The notes beneath the pieces were generated by a model, which did no database searches, was not told the origin of the DNA, and saw only the letters and a program-made list of their open reading frames with translations. The position numbers and the translations under genes are program-made. Source: Neisseriales bacterium (GTDB lineage Bacteria > Pseudomonadota > Gammaproteobacteria > Burkholderiales > UBA11063). From it: DNA of 36,114 nucleotides. Positions 7,582 to 15,891 of this stretch are shown piece by piece (within the stretch, counting starts at the first letter, position 1; every line of letters begins with the position of its first letter). The DNA is taken from contig SSGX01000030.1 in the NCBI GenBank assembly GCA_008017155.1, positions 1 through 36,114 on the forward strand. The letters run 5' to 3'.

Positions 7582-8208
7582 CTATTTCTTAAACTTAGTA
7601 TCCCAGATCATTTTTAATGCTGGTAGTACCGAAACTACCATTACCGCTAATATAATTAATGACATATGTTCTTTAATTACCGGAATATTACCAAACATAA
7701 AACCACCAAACAGAAATATGACTACCCACAATAATGAAGCAACAATACTAAACAAAAGAAATTTACGATAAGTCATCTGTCCAACACCCGCGACAAACGG
7801 TGCAAATGTCCGGACTAAAGGAATAAATCTAGCGATAATTATGGCTTTAGAACCATGTTTCTCATAAAATTCGTGGGTTTTATCCAAAATATCTTTTCTA
7901 AATATTTTCGAGTTTGGATTGGAAAATAATTTCTGCCCGATAAATTTCCCAACAAAGAAATTAGTATTATCACCAAGAAAAGCAGCCAAGATAAGAATAA
8001 TAGCAAGTACACCAATATGTAATTGCCCAGCACCAGCAAAAGCACCAGCAACAAAAAGTAATGAATCACCGGGTAAAAAAGGTGTAACTACTAGTCCAGT
8101 TTCAGCATAAACGACAAGAAAAAATAAAAGATAGAAATAATCATGATAATTAGCAAGAACGACACCGATATATTTATCAAGGTGTAAAATAATATTGATT
8201 AATTCCAT
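7582..8208 (-). CDS. DedA-family membrane protein
   Basis: DedA proteins are inner-membrane proteins of the SNARE-associated/VTT family, implicated in undecaprenyl-phosphate and phospholipid flipping and in envelope homeostasis. The protein has 208 residues from ATG 8208. An upstream in-frame start exists, but AGGGA lies the right distance before 8208. Typical features are PFLPGDSLLFVAGAFAG, the GDNTNFFVGKFIGQKLF segment, FYEKHGSKAIIIARFIPLVR with the conserved Arg/Pro pair, and FAPFVAGVGQMTYRKF. Two hydrophobic segments close the C-terminus. The gene is downstream of a clear terminator belonging to the preceding gene, and just upstream of mutL in the direction of transcription. Confidence 0.92.
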   Translation of the reverse strand: MELINIILHLDKYIGVVLANYHDYFYLLFFLVVYAETGLVVTPFLPGDSLLFVAGAFAGAGQLHIGVLAIILILAAFLGDNTNFFVGKFIGQKLFSNPNSKIFRKDILDKTHEFYEKHGSKAIIIARFIPLVRTFAPFVAGVGQMTYRKFLLFSIVASLLWVVIFLFGGFMFGNIPVIKEHMSLIILAVMVVSVLPALKMIWDTKFKK

Positions 8209-8229
8209 CTTTATTTCCCTTATAAAAAC

Positions 8230-8251
8230 AAAAAGGGCGTAAATAACGCCC
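8230..8251 (-). terminator. Rho-independent terminator for the propeller-like gene
   Basis: On the minus strand GGGCG and CGCCC (8235-8239 and 8247-8251) pair around a seven-base loop, followed by TTTTTG. It lies between the stop at 8273 and the DedA start at 8208, so it should end transcription of the secreted protein gene. Confidence 0.75.
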
Positions 8252-8272
8252 ACTTCTTTAATTTAATCAGCT

Positions 8273-9226
8273 TTAGTGGCTGACTACAACAGTTTTATTT
8301 ACATAGTCATAGCGAATTAGTTTATTATCTTTTATTCCAGAATATAAATAATTACCATTCACAAACAAAGAGCCAGAAACTGTATTATTATCCAACTGAG
8401 CATTAATTTTGCTCCAATGTGAACCATCATACTGAAATAATTCGCCAAGGTCATTACTAGCAAATATAAATTTTTCATCTGCAGCAACATAGCCAACGGC
8501 CTTATTTTGAGTACTTTTTAGATTCAATGATTTTAATGATTTACCATTAAAAATCAAAACATCGCCAGATTGAGTTCCTAATACTAACTGATTATTAACT
8601 TCAGCAATCGTCCAAATTAAGCTACCAACTTGTGCTATTTTATGCCAACTTTGCTTACTGGTATTATATTTATAAAGATTACCATTTTCCGAACCAATAT
8701 ATACACCACTAGAACTTACAAATAGTTTCTTTGGAATATCACCATTCTGAATTTTTGGTAAGGCAGTAACTTTTGCGTTATCTAACTGATAAACCAAATG
8801 ATCCGTATCATCAAGAGCAAATAAACTATTTTTATTATTAGCAATATCCCAAATATCGTGATCTGAAAGATTATTAAATATTTTAGTAAACTTACAATCG
8901 CTCAAATTACAAGTATAGACACCATTTCTAGCAGCTACATATAAATTATGCTTTAACTCTATTGCTTCCCAGATATACTCATTATCTGGAAGAAAATCGC
9001 CTATTTGGATAGCTTTTCTATCTACAAAATTATAATAAAAAACACCACCACGAGCAGAAGTAAAGCCAATTTTGCCATCAACAGCAAAAAAACTTGTTAC
9101 TGGAGAAACTCCAATTGGTGCTTTGTTAATTACTTGATTAGTTGATGTTACACCACTACTACTAATATTCGCAAATACGAAATTTAAAGAACTTAATAAA
9201 GCTAAAGATATTAATATTTTTTTCAT
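8273..9226 (-). CDS. Secreted beta-propeller-like protein of unknown function
   Basis: The 317-residue protein has a clear signal peptide (MKKILISLALLSSLNFVFA) with cleavage after residue 19. The mature part is built of about six repeats of 40 to 45 residues with the pattern hydrophobic-x-Gly-(Asn/Asp)-x-hydrophobic-Tyr, for example LYVAARNGVYTC, VYIGSENGNLYKY, LVLGTQSGDVLIF, FIFASNDLGELFQY and LYSGIKDNKLIRYD. This is typical of a beta-propeller (WD/PQQ/two-component-regulator type blades). No catalytic residues are recognisable, so a binding role in the periplasm or outside is the likely guess. The ribosome binding site and start codon lie in an inverted repeat (9225-9263), and a terminator closes the gene. 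Confidence 0.75.
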   Translation of the reverse strand: MKKILISLALLSSLNFVFANISSSGVTSTNQVINKAPIGVSPVTSFFAVDGKIGFTSARGGVFYYNFVDRKAIQIGDFLPDNEYIWEAIELKHNLYVAARNGVYTCNLSDCKFTKIFNNLSDHDIWDIANNKNSLFALDDTDHLVYQLDNAKVTALPKIQNGDIPKKLFVSSSGVYIGSENGNLYKYNTSKQSWHKIAQVGSLIWTIAEVNNQLVLGTQSGDVLIFNGKSLKSLNLKSTQNKAVGYVAADEKFIFASNDLGELFQYDGSHWSKINAQLDNNTVSGSLFVNGNYLYSGIKDNKLIRYDYVNKTVVVSH

Positions 9227-9263
9227 TGTGCCTCACATATTCAAACATAAATTAAGGCACAAT
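9225..9263 (-). promoter_or_regulatory. Inverted repeat that can sequester the start of the propeller-like gene
   Basis: ATTGTGCCT (9225-9233) and AGGCACAAT (9255-9263) are a perfect 9-bp inverted repeat with a 21-base loop. In the minus-strand transcript the 3' arm contains GAGG-like Shine-Dalgarno bases and the first two bases of the ATG. A folded stem would hide the start. It could instead be a protein operator. Confidence 0.5.
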
Positions 9264-9327
9264 AGTATCACTTTAGCCCACAAACTCCAATAGAAATTAT
9301 AGCTATTTACTTTAAGCCAATTAAAGC

Positions 9328-10257
9328 TTAAACTACAGCTTCTTCTTTACGTTTAGTCTGTTTTACCAAGTTTTCTCTGGAAACCCCCAACCACATAACA
9401 AGTGGTGAAGCAACCAGAACTGATGAGTAAATACCAAATAAAATCCCAATAGTTAATGCTAATGCGAAGTAATGCAAACTTGCACCACCAAAAAATAGCA
9501 TGGATAAAACCATCATTTCAGTACAACCATGGGTAATAATAGTTCGACTAATTGTAGCAGTAATTGCATTATTAATAATATCTGAAACTGTTCCACCACG
9601 AATAGTCCGGAAATTCTCACGAATCCGATCAAAGACAACCACAGATTCATTCACCGAGTAACCAAGAACCGCAAGAATCGCCGCCAATACAGTTAATGAA
9701 AATTCCCACTGAAAAGCTGCGAAGCAACCAAGGATTATCACAACATCATGCATATTAGCAATAATTGCTGATACCGCAAAACGCCATTCGAAGCGTAATG
9801 CAAGGTAAGCCATGATTCCAATACAGACAAAAGCTATTGCCATTAAGCCACTATTAACCAAGTCTTTCCCAACCTGAGGACCAATATATTCAACACTTTT
9901 TAGTTGAACATCTGGTGCTTCAATCTTAAGTGCAGCAAGTACATTATTTGAAAGTGATGCGCCATTTACATCTTTTTTATTAGGTAAACGTAACATTACA
10001 TTCTTTGAGCTACCATAGTTTTGCACCGTAGCCTGATCAAGCCCCATCGTATTTAGCTTATTCCGGATAGCATCAAGGTTTGCAGCTTGAGAATACTGAA
10101 CCTCCATCAATGTTCCGCCAGTAAATTCAACCGATAAATTTAATCCACGCGTAAACAGAAAAAATAATGCCAGAATAAAAGTAAGTAACGAAATACTAGT
10201 TGTAAGTTTCCCGTAACTCATAAACGGGATGTCTTTTTTTATCTTGAAAAATTCCAT
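9328..10257 (-). CDS. secF: Protein translocase subunit SecF
   Basis: SecF forms the SecDF complex, which uses the proton motive force to pull proteins through SecYEG on the periplasmic side. At 309 residues this is a normal length. Transmembrane helix 1 is at about 17-37, followed by the family signature RGLNLSVEFTGGTLMEVQYS. The periplasmic domain runs to about residue 130, then five more membrane segments follow. The conserved LGYSVNESVVVFDRIREN motif (usually GYSxNDTVVVxDR) carries Glu where many copies have Asp. The gene starts 14 bases after secD and is cotranscribed with it. Confidence 0.96.
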   Translation of the reverse strand: MEFFKIKKDIPFMSYGKLTTSISLLTFILALFFLFTRGLNLSVEFTGGTLMEVQYSQAANLDAIRNKLNTMGLDQATVQNYGSSKNVMLRLPNKKDVNGASLSNNVLAALKIEAPDVQLKSVEYIGPQVGKDLVNSGLMAIAFVCIGIMAYLALRFEWRFAVSAIIANMHDVVIILGCFAAFQWEFSLTVLAAILAVLGYSVNESVVVFDRIRENFRTIRGGTVSDIINNAITATISRTIITHGCTEMMVLSMLFFGGASLHYFALALTIGILFGIYSSVLVASPLVMWLGVSRENLVKQTKRKEEAVV

Positions 10258-10271
10258 CGTTAGACCTTAAA

Positions 10272-12089
10272 TTAAATTGGTAATTTTTTTATACGCTTAT
10301 TCGCATATAAAAGACCAGTTATACCACGAGAGACCAAAACGGCACTAAACATAGAAGTCAAAATACCAAGACAATGTACAACAGCAAAACCTTTTACTGG
10401 ACCAGAACCAAATGCGAGTAATGCCAAACCAGCAATCAAGGTTGTCACGTTTGAATCAAGTATCGTTGCCCATGCATGTTCGTAACCAGCTTCAATCGCA
10501 GCATGAGGCTTCTGACCATTACGTAACTCTTCACGAATCCGCTCATTAATAAGTACATTTGAATCAATTGCCATACCAAGTGTTAGTGCTATCGCTGCAA
10601 TACCCGGTAGGGTTAATGTTGCCTGTAGCATAGACAAAACTGCAATTAAAAGTAGTAAATTTACACCAAGAGAAACTACGGAAACCGCGCCAAAAACCAT
10701 ATAATAAATACACATAAATACGGCAATAGCAACAAATCCCCACAATACTGAGTGGAAGCCTTTATCAATATTTTCTTGCCCTAGTGAAGGTCCAACAGTG
10801 CGTTCTTCAATAATATTCATTGGTGCTGCTAGTGACCCTGAGCGTAGTAATAATGCCACATCATTCGCATCCTGAACACTCATAGCGCCGGAAATCTGCA
10901 CCTGACCACCACCGATCTGGGTACGAATTACTGGTGCCGTTACAACTTGACTTTTACCATGATCAACCAGTACCATCGCCATCCGTTTACCGACATTATC
11001 TCCAGTAACTTGTTTGAATATTGAAGAACCAGTACCATCAAGACTGATATTTACTGCGGGTGAACCATTTTCGTCAAAACCAGCTTGTGCATCATTAATA
11101 TTATCACCCGTTAATTCTACATCTTTTTTCACGAGCAATTTAGTCATGCTACCATCACTATTTGGCTCATCAAGTAATTCTTCACCAACTGGCACATTGC
11201 CATTTAAAGACTGAGTTAACGTAGGTTTATCATCATCAACCATGCGTACTTCAAGTGTTGCAGTACGCCCAAGAATATCTTTAGCGCGTGCAGTATCCTG
11301 TACCCCCGGCAACTCAACTACAATCCGTTCAGGTCCTTGCTGTTGGATAATTGGTTCAGCAACACCTAATTCGTTTACCCGATTATGTAAAATCAGGATA
11401 TTTTGTTTAACCGCTGCTTCTTTGATTTTTTGCACTTCATCTGGTGAAACGACTACACGAACATTAGTATCACCATCTTTAACTGCCTGTAATTTAGGTA
11501 AATCTTTGCGTAATTGATCAATAACTGCTGCTGCTGTTGCTTCATCACGTAATTGAATTAATACCGATGAACCATTATCAACAGCAACTGAACCATAGCG
11601 TATTTGGTTATTACGTAAATCACGGCGAATCTCACCGACATATTTATCAAGAGTTTTCTTGATTGCTGCATCCATATCAACTTCTAGTAAGAAATGAACC
11701 CCGCCGCGTAAATCCAAGCCCAAGAACATTGGATTAGCATTCATTTTACTCATCCAGTCTGGAGAGGCAGAAATCAAATTTAGCGCAACAATAAAATTAT
11801 CACCTAAAGTCTGAGCAATAATATCGCGCGCTTTTAATTGATCATCGGTCGTTTTAAACTTGAACTTTAATGTTTTACCATCAAAAACTTCACCTTGTGG
11901 TTGAACACTTTGAGTAAGCAACGCATCCGTAGTTTTTTTGATTAAATCATCACCGATCTGAACTGAGCTTCGGCTACTTGAGATTTGTACTGCTGGTACT
12001 TCACCATAAAAGTTCGGCAGAGTATATAATAAGCCAACTATTATTGCGACAATAATAATTAGATATTTCCAGACCGGAAATTTAGTCAT
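10272..12089 (-). CDS. secD: Protein translocase subunit SecD
   Basis: SecD is the larger partner of SecF in the membrane. The 605 residues begin with one transmembrane helix (MTKFPVWKYLIIIVAIIVGL). A large periplasmic P1 domain follows, with LGLDLRGGVHFLLEVD at about 122-137. The C-terminal five-helix module includes LTLPGIAAIALTLGMAIDSN and LINERIREELRNG. The gene follows yajC after a terminator and before secF with a short gap. It may therefore be read from its own promoter, or by partial read-through from yajC. Confidence 0.97.
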   Translation of the reverse strand: MTKFPVWKYLIIIVAIIVGLLYTLPNFYGEVPAVQISSSRSSVQIGDDLIKKTTDALLTQSVQPQGEVFDGKTLKFKFKTTDDQLKARDIIAQTLGDNFIVALNLISASPDWMSKMNANPMFLGLDLRGGVHFLLEVDMDAAIKKTLDKYVGEIRRDLRNNQIRYGSVAVDNGSSVLIQLRDEATAAAVIDQLRKDLPKLQAVKDGDTNVRVVVSPDEVQKIKEAAVKQNILILHNRVNELGVAEPIIQQQGPERIVVELPGVQDTARAKDILGRTATLEVRMVDDDKPTLTQSLNGNVPVGEELLDEPNSDGSMTKLLVKKDVELTGDNINDAQAGFDENGSPAVNISLDGTGSSIFKQVTGDNVGKRMAMVLVDHGKSQVVTAPVIRTQIGGGQVQISGAMSVQDANDVALLLRSGSLAAPMNIIEERTVGPSLGQENIDKGFHSVLWGFVAIAVFMCIYYMVFGAVSVVSLGVNLLLLIAVLSMLQATLTLPGIAAIALTLGMAIDSNVLINERIREELRNGQKPHAAIEAGYEHAWATILDSNVTTLIAGLALLAFGSGPVKGFAVVHCLGILTSMFSAVLVSRGITGLLYANKRIKKLPI

Positions 12090-12187
12090 TTATTCACCCA
12101 TATAATATAAAAAAATTTAATAGTTTCCCGAAAACCAGAAAACTAGCAAATTTATTTCAGCATAAAAAAGCTATTTAAAAACCAGAA

Positions 12188-12224
12188 ATAAAAAGATGCC
12201 AGCACCGATAAACAGGCTAGCATC
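12188..12224 (-). terminator. Terminator between yajC and secD
   Basis: On the minus strand GATGCTAGC (12216-12224) pairs with GCTGGCATC (12195-12203), nine pairs with one G-U, around a 12-base loop, followed by TTTTTATTT. It is a convincing intrinsic terminator inside the yajC-secD-secF set. Confidence 0.75.
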
Positions 12225-12232
12225 AATCATAA

Positions 12233-12574
12233 TTATTTGCTTGCTACTGCAGCAACCTGATTATTTGCATCAAATTTACCAGCAATTGCACTGCGCTCAA
12301 TAGTAATAACTACATTATCAGCAATCTCTAGATCCATAAATTGTTCATCAATTTTTACTATTTTGCCAACAATTCCACCAGTAGTAAGAACTTTATTGCC
12401 TTTTTCAAGAGCAGAAATCATTTGATTATGAAGCTTCATTTTTCGTTGTTGTGGTCTGATTAACAAAAACCAGAACAAAACAAAAATAACTACCATCGGC
12501 AACAACAAACTATTTGTTCCGCCAGTAGCTGCAGTTGCAGCACCATCAGCAAAAGCACTAGGAATTAAAGACAT
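12233..12574 (-). CDS. yajC: Sec translocase accessory protein YajC
   Basis: YajC is a small single-span inner-membrane protein that co-purifies with SecDF. Here it has 113 residues: a short periplasmic N-terminus, a transmembrane helix (LLLPMVVIFVLFWFLLIRPQ), then the diagnostic QQRKMKLHNQMI segment and KVLTTGGIVGKIVKIDEQ. It precedes secD in the usual order, but a terminator lies in between. A possible promoter is at 12616-12645. The tgt gene that often precedes yajC is not here. Confidence 0.95.
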   Translation of the reverse strand: MSLIPSAFADGAATAATGGTNSLLLPMVVIFVLFWFLLIRPQQRKMKLHNQMISALEKGNKVLTTGGIVGKIVKIDEQFMDLEIADNVVITIERSAIAGKFDANNQVAAVASK

Positions 12575-12615
12575 AATTAGACCTTATTAACAATTTTTTA
12601 TTAAGACAGTCCGTT

Positions 12616-12645
12616 ATTATAATATAATTTGATGACATTCCCCAA
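12616..12645 (-). promoter_or_regulatory. Possible sigma-70 promoter of yajC
   Basis: The minus strand has TTGGGG (12640-12645) and TATAAT (12616-12621) separated by 18 bases. The -10 box is perfect, while the -35 box keeps only TTG. It lies about 40 bases before the yajC start. Confidence 0.35.
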
Positions 12646-12764
12646 ATTAATCGTAAACTAGCCACACATGACTCGTATAAATCAATGGATAGTAAAATAG
12701 ATGCAAATAGTATAGCTCTTAAAAGGAACTTTTATAAGAGATTTGCTAAGTTGAGCCAATAGAA

Positions 12765-12794
12765 AAATCAGGTACGATAATGTGTACCTGATTT
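12765..12794 (-). terminator. Terminator of the DUF3465-like gene
   Basis: An 11-bp perfect stem (12765-12775 with 12784-12794) has an 8-base loop and is followed on the minus strand by a run of T. It starts within ten bases of the stop codon at 12800. The plus strand also has a short T-rich tail, so it may act weakly in both directions. Confidence 0.78.
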
Positions 12795-12799
12795 ATTAT

Positions 12800-13510
12800 T
12801 TACCAAGGAAGAAGTGCAGATTGGGCGATTGATATGCTACGTGGCGTATATGGCACAAGCGGTGCATCAGTAGGTAGATTACAATCTGTAGTAGGACTAT
12901 GCCATAAGCAAAAGTACTCTGAAGCCCCCTCAAGATTATCACCAACATTCCCGCTAGAATCAACTTCTTTCAGCCAGCCATTAGTTGTATGCCCAGGTGA
13001 GATTGGCTGATCATTTGAATGAACCCAGTGAATTCCATTATTAGCTTGAAAAACTGAACCACCTTTAAATGGTGTTTGAGAATAAGTCAAACCACAAGCT
13101 TCAATAACCTGCCCTACCTGTAAGCTAGATAATGGTGCAGGAACAGCCTTATTTGGTTGAGCCTGATCATAACCAGCAGCAAAAACATTATCAGCCGCAA
13201 TTTCATAAGCATCTGCCGGATTACTATCATTAAGTGGTTGCACCAAGATATGCGTATGAGATAATAAAATCCCTTGATTTTGTGGCTTGCCATCAACTAC
13301 CAGTGGCTGAATAGTTTTGCTTCCTACATATGCTGGGGTAGCCTCTACCGTTCCAACTAGCAAATGTGCGCCAACAGCTTCACAACTAGCAACATCAGTA
13401 GCAAACTGTGCAGGAGGAGCTGGAGGAATTGGCGTGACGTCATCATTATCAGCAAATGCGTTAAGACTTATGCCAGCAGCTAAAGTAAGCACGATTAAAA
13501 GTTTTTTCAT
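12800..13510 (-). CDS. Secreted protein with a DUF3465-like region
   Basis: The 236-residue protein starts with a signal peptide (MKKLLIVLTLAAGISLNAFA) and a Pro-rich spacer. The middle region contains LSHTHILVQPL, VGQVIEACGLTYSQ and NNGIHWVHSNDQP followed by HTTNGWLKE. That order (a buried His, a G-x-V-I-x-C strand, then IHWxH and GWL) recalls the DUF3465 family of small secreted proteins. An extra C-terminal tail with two Cys residues (EYFCLWHSPTTDCNLPT) goes beyond the usual domain. Function is unknown. It is monocistronic, with a strong terminator right behind the stop. Confidence 0.6.
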   Translation of the reverse strand: MKKLLIVLTLAAGISLNAFADNDDVTPIPPAPPAQFATDVASCEAVGAHLLVGTVEATPAYVGSKTIQPLVVDGKPQNQGILLSHTHILVQPLNDSNPADAYEIAADNVFAAGYDQAQPNKAVPAPLSSLQVGQVIEACGLTYSQTPFKGGSVFQANNGIHWVHSNDQPISPGHTTNGWLKEVDSSGNVGDNLEGASEYFCLWHSPTTDCNLPTDAPLVPYTPRSISIAQSALLPW

Positions 13511-13971
13511 AATTTCTTCCCTTTAAAGATTTTTGTTTTTTGCTGACGATATTTTCACCGAAACCAGAATTTTTTAAAATAGTACTTTTGCTCTACTAGC
13601 TTTAACTAAAAGTGTAAGATTGCTTTTTTGATATTTCTAGCAGTATTATTGCTTAGCCTAATTTCCCTCTAACCCAACTAGAGCAATTGCATTAATAAAC
13701 AGAACTCAGCCATTCAAAGATTTACCATAATTACGTAAGATTAATAGTTGCATTAGTTATTGATTTGTATTATCCTTACGAAAGGGATATATTAACTAAA
13801 AACTTACAAAAGAGGGATATCTAAAAAGCTAATTTAAATAAACAAAAAATGATAAAATGTTAACTATTATTTAACTCCAATTAATTTTAATTGACTACTA
13901 TTATATGAGATGATTTTAGCAATTAAATGGCTCAAGATTTTCAATACAGATAAACTATACTTGGATTTGTT
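13511..13971. other. Intergenic interval between divergent genes, nothing recognised
   Basis: This 461-base AT-rich stretch separates two divergently transcribed genes and should hold both promoters. I found no ORF with a convincing ribosome binding site, no tRNA-like fold and no strong hairpin. Two GGGATAT copies lie near 13786 and 13815. Confidence 0.4.
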
Positions 13972-14523
13972 ATGACTAAAACTAAAAGTACTATTCGTTA
14001 TTTTAAAGTTGCAATGCTTTTTCATTGGTCAATGGCAATTCTTATAATTTTAAATATTCTTGGCGGACTACTAAAACATTATGAAATTCTTGATTTGCCT
14101 ATTATCATAGAGCTACATACAAGAACTGGAATAATCATTCTTACTCTAGCAATACTTAGAATATTTTGGCGCTTAACTCATAAATATCCAAGCCTCAACA
14201 ATATTATTCCAAATAGTGAGAAAATCTTAGCTTATTTTAGCCATCTTTTATTATATGTATTAATGATAGCTGTGCCAGTTAGTGGAATGCTTTTTTTTCA
14301 GAGCATTGGAGAAAAAGTCTATTTTTTACAAATCGAGTTACCTCAATTTATAATGCGCCAGCCGATTGCAGAAGCAAAAAAGATTCTTAATATTCATCAG
14401 TCTTTAGCATTAATTTTTCTAACACTAATTGCATATCATATTCTGGCAGCATTAAAGCATCATTTTATTGATAAAAACCATGTATTAACCAGAATGTTAC
14501 CTAAATGGATATATAGAAAGTAA
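13972..14523 (+). CDS. Cytochrome b561 family protein
   Basis: This 183-residue membrane protein has four transmembrane helices. Histidines suited to ligate two b hemes are at residues 18 (LFHWSMA), 49 (ELHTRTG), 91 (YFSHLLLY), 142 (NIHQSLAL) and 156. It belongs to the bacterial CybB-type family, which oxidises ubiquinol and can quench superoxide in the inner membrane. The signature segments LFHWSMAILIILNI and HTRTGIIIL are clear. It is followed after only six bases by an MFS-like membrane gene, with which it is probably cotranscribed. Confidence 0.9.
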   Translation: MTKTKSTIRYFKVAMLFHWSMAILIILNILGGLLKHYEILDLPIIIELHTRTGIIILTLAILRIFWRLTHKYPSLNNIIPNSEKILAYFSHLLLYVLMIAVPVSGMLFFQSIGEKVYFLQIELPQFIMRQPIAEAKKILNIHQSLALIFLTLIAYHILAALKHHFIDKNHVLTRMLPKWIYRK

Positions 14524-14529
14524 GCTTTA

Positions 14530-15819
14530 ATGAAACTTATCAAGCTTTCCTTTTTATTGGGTAAATCGCGGATAAATTCAATACATAAGAAATATATTTT
14601 TATTATTACCGCTATTTTATGCCTTGAATATCTTGATTTAATTATCTATATTAAAAATGCGCGGGTTTTAACTGATTTATATTTATCAAAATCGGTAAGC
14701 CGTGGACTTGGTATTTTTATACTATTCATGATTTTATGGCTTGCAAACTTCCTTGCTAAGTCAATTGCGGGTAAATTACTTGAGTATCTACAAAAAAAAT
14801 ATGATAATGCAACGCTAGTAATAGTCTCCTCAATCGTAATCATCTGCTCTTTTTCACTTCAGGCAGTGATTTTATTATTCTATTGTAATAAGCTAGTCAC
14901 TTCATTACTAATTTATTTCTTTTTTGCCCGGCTCATATACCAACTAGCATTAGCTATAATCATACATGATACCTATGAATTTTTACTGAATACAAAAGAG
15001 CTTTCAGATGATTTTATATCCTTAATACTAAATAGTCTAGAATTAAGTGTATTAATCAGCATCGTTGGTTATAAAACCTTATTATTATTTCAATTATCAA
15101 TTACAAATTCAATTATTACGTTTATCTTATTTATTAACCTATTATGGCTAATAATCGCAATTTATTTTGCTTTCAATTATCAAGAATTAAATCAGATAAA
15201 TGTACAGCAAGTCAAATCTACCGCCGCCAAGAGTTTTTCATTAATGCTAAAACATAATTTAAAAGATACCTTAACCGCATTTAGCATTGTTGGCGTCAGG
15301 AGTAGTCTTTGTATAATAAGTGTAATTTATATGCCGATTTATTTAATAGGTAGCTTGCACTTCGTACCAAAAATTGCCAATGATGTTATATTAACATCAA
15401 GCTTTCTAGCTCTTTCACTATGTTTTATTGTTGACAAATACGTACATAAATACAATCACATAAGTATTGTTAGAAATGGGTTGGTAGGTTTAATTATTGG
15501 AAGTTTGATCAGCTACTCTTTACTATTTTTTAAAGTCATTCCTTTTCTTGGAATTACTATACTAATTGTCTTTCAAAGTCTTTTTGCTTTATGTTGTCCA
15601 TTGATTCTTAATAAACTATTTGAAATAAATATCCGTCAGCTAGCAATAGTCTCATGCTACCGAAATAGCTTTCTGGTATTTGCTTCTTTTACTTTTCTGT
15701 TATTATCGCTGTTTACCGAAATTTTTACACACTATATAGCTGCACCCGCAATATTTTTAATTTCAGTGACAGCCATCTGCTACTTTTGCTTAATAATATT
15801 TAACAAACAAAGCGAATAA
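14530..15819 (+). CDS. Polytopic membrane protein, MFS-transporter-like
   Basis: The 429-residue protein has about twelve hydrophobic segments with short loops, the layout of a major facilitator. The loop after the second segment (LANFLAKSIAGKLLEYLQKK) sits where MFS proteins have the motif A loop, but the motif itself is poorly kept. I cannot name a substrate. It lies six bases behind the cytochrome b561 gene. No obvious Shine-Dalgarno sequence precedes ATG 14530, so translation may be coupled to the upstream gene. The next gene converges on it with a 72-base gap. Confidence 0.65.
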   Translation: MKLIKLSFLLGKSRINSIHKKYIFIITAILCLEYLDLIIYIKNARVLTDLYLSKSVSRGLGIFILFMILWLANFLAKSIAGKLLEYLQKKYDNATLVIVSSIVIICSFSLQAVILLFYCNKLVTSLLIYFFFARLIYQLALAIIIHDTYEFLLNTKELSDDFISLILNSLELSVLISIVGYKTLLLFQLSITNSIITFILFINLLWLIIAIYFAFNYQELNQINVQQVKSTAAKSFSLMLKHNLKDTLTAFSIVGVRSSLCIISVIYMPIYLIGSLHFVPKIANDVILTSSFLALSLCFIVDKYVHKYNHISIVRNGLVGLIIGSLISYSLLFFKVIPFLGITILIVFQSLFALCCPLILNKLFEINIRQLAIVSCYRNSFLVFASFTFLLLSLFTEIFTHYIAAPAIFLISVTAICYFCLIIFNKQSE

Positions 15820-15891
15820 TGTAACAAATTCTTGCTGCTATAAACTAATAAAATTAGATTTACGCTAACCGAATAATCAATTCGCTAAGAT

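Noticed and set aside
8209-8253. Longer start of the DedA-family gene
   Set aside because: The extension crosses the terminator hairpin of the upstream gene, and the family begins at the later ATG with AGGGA before it.
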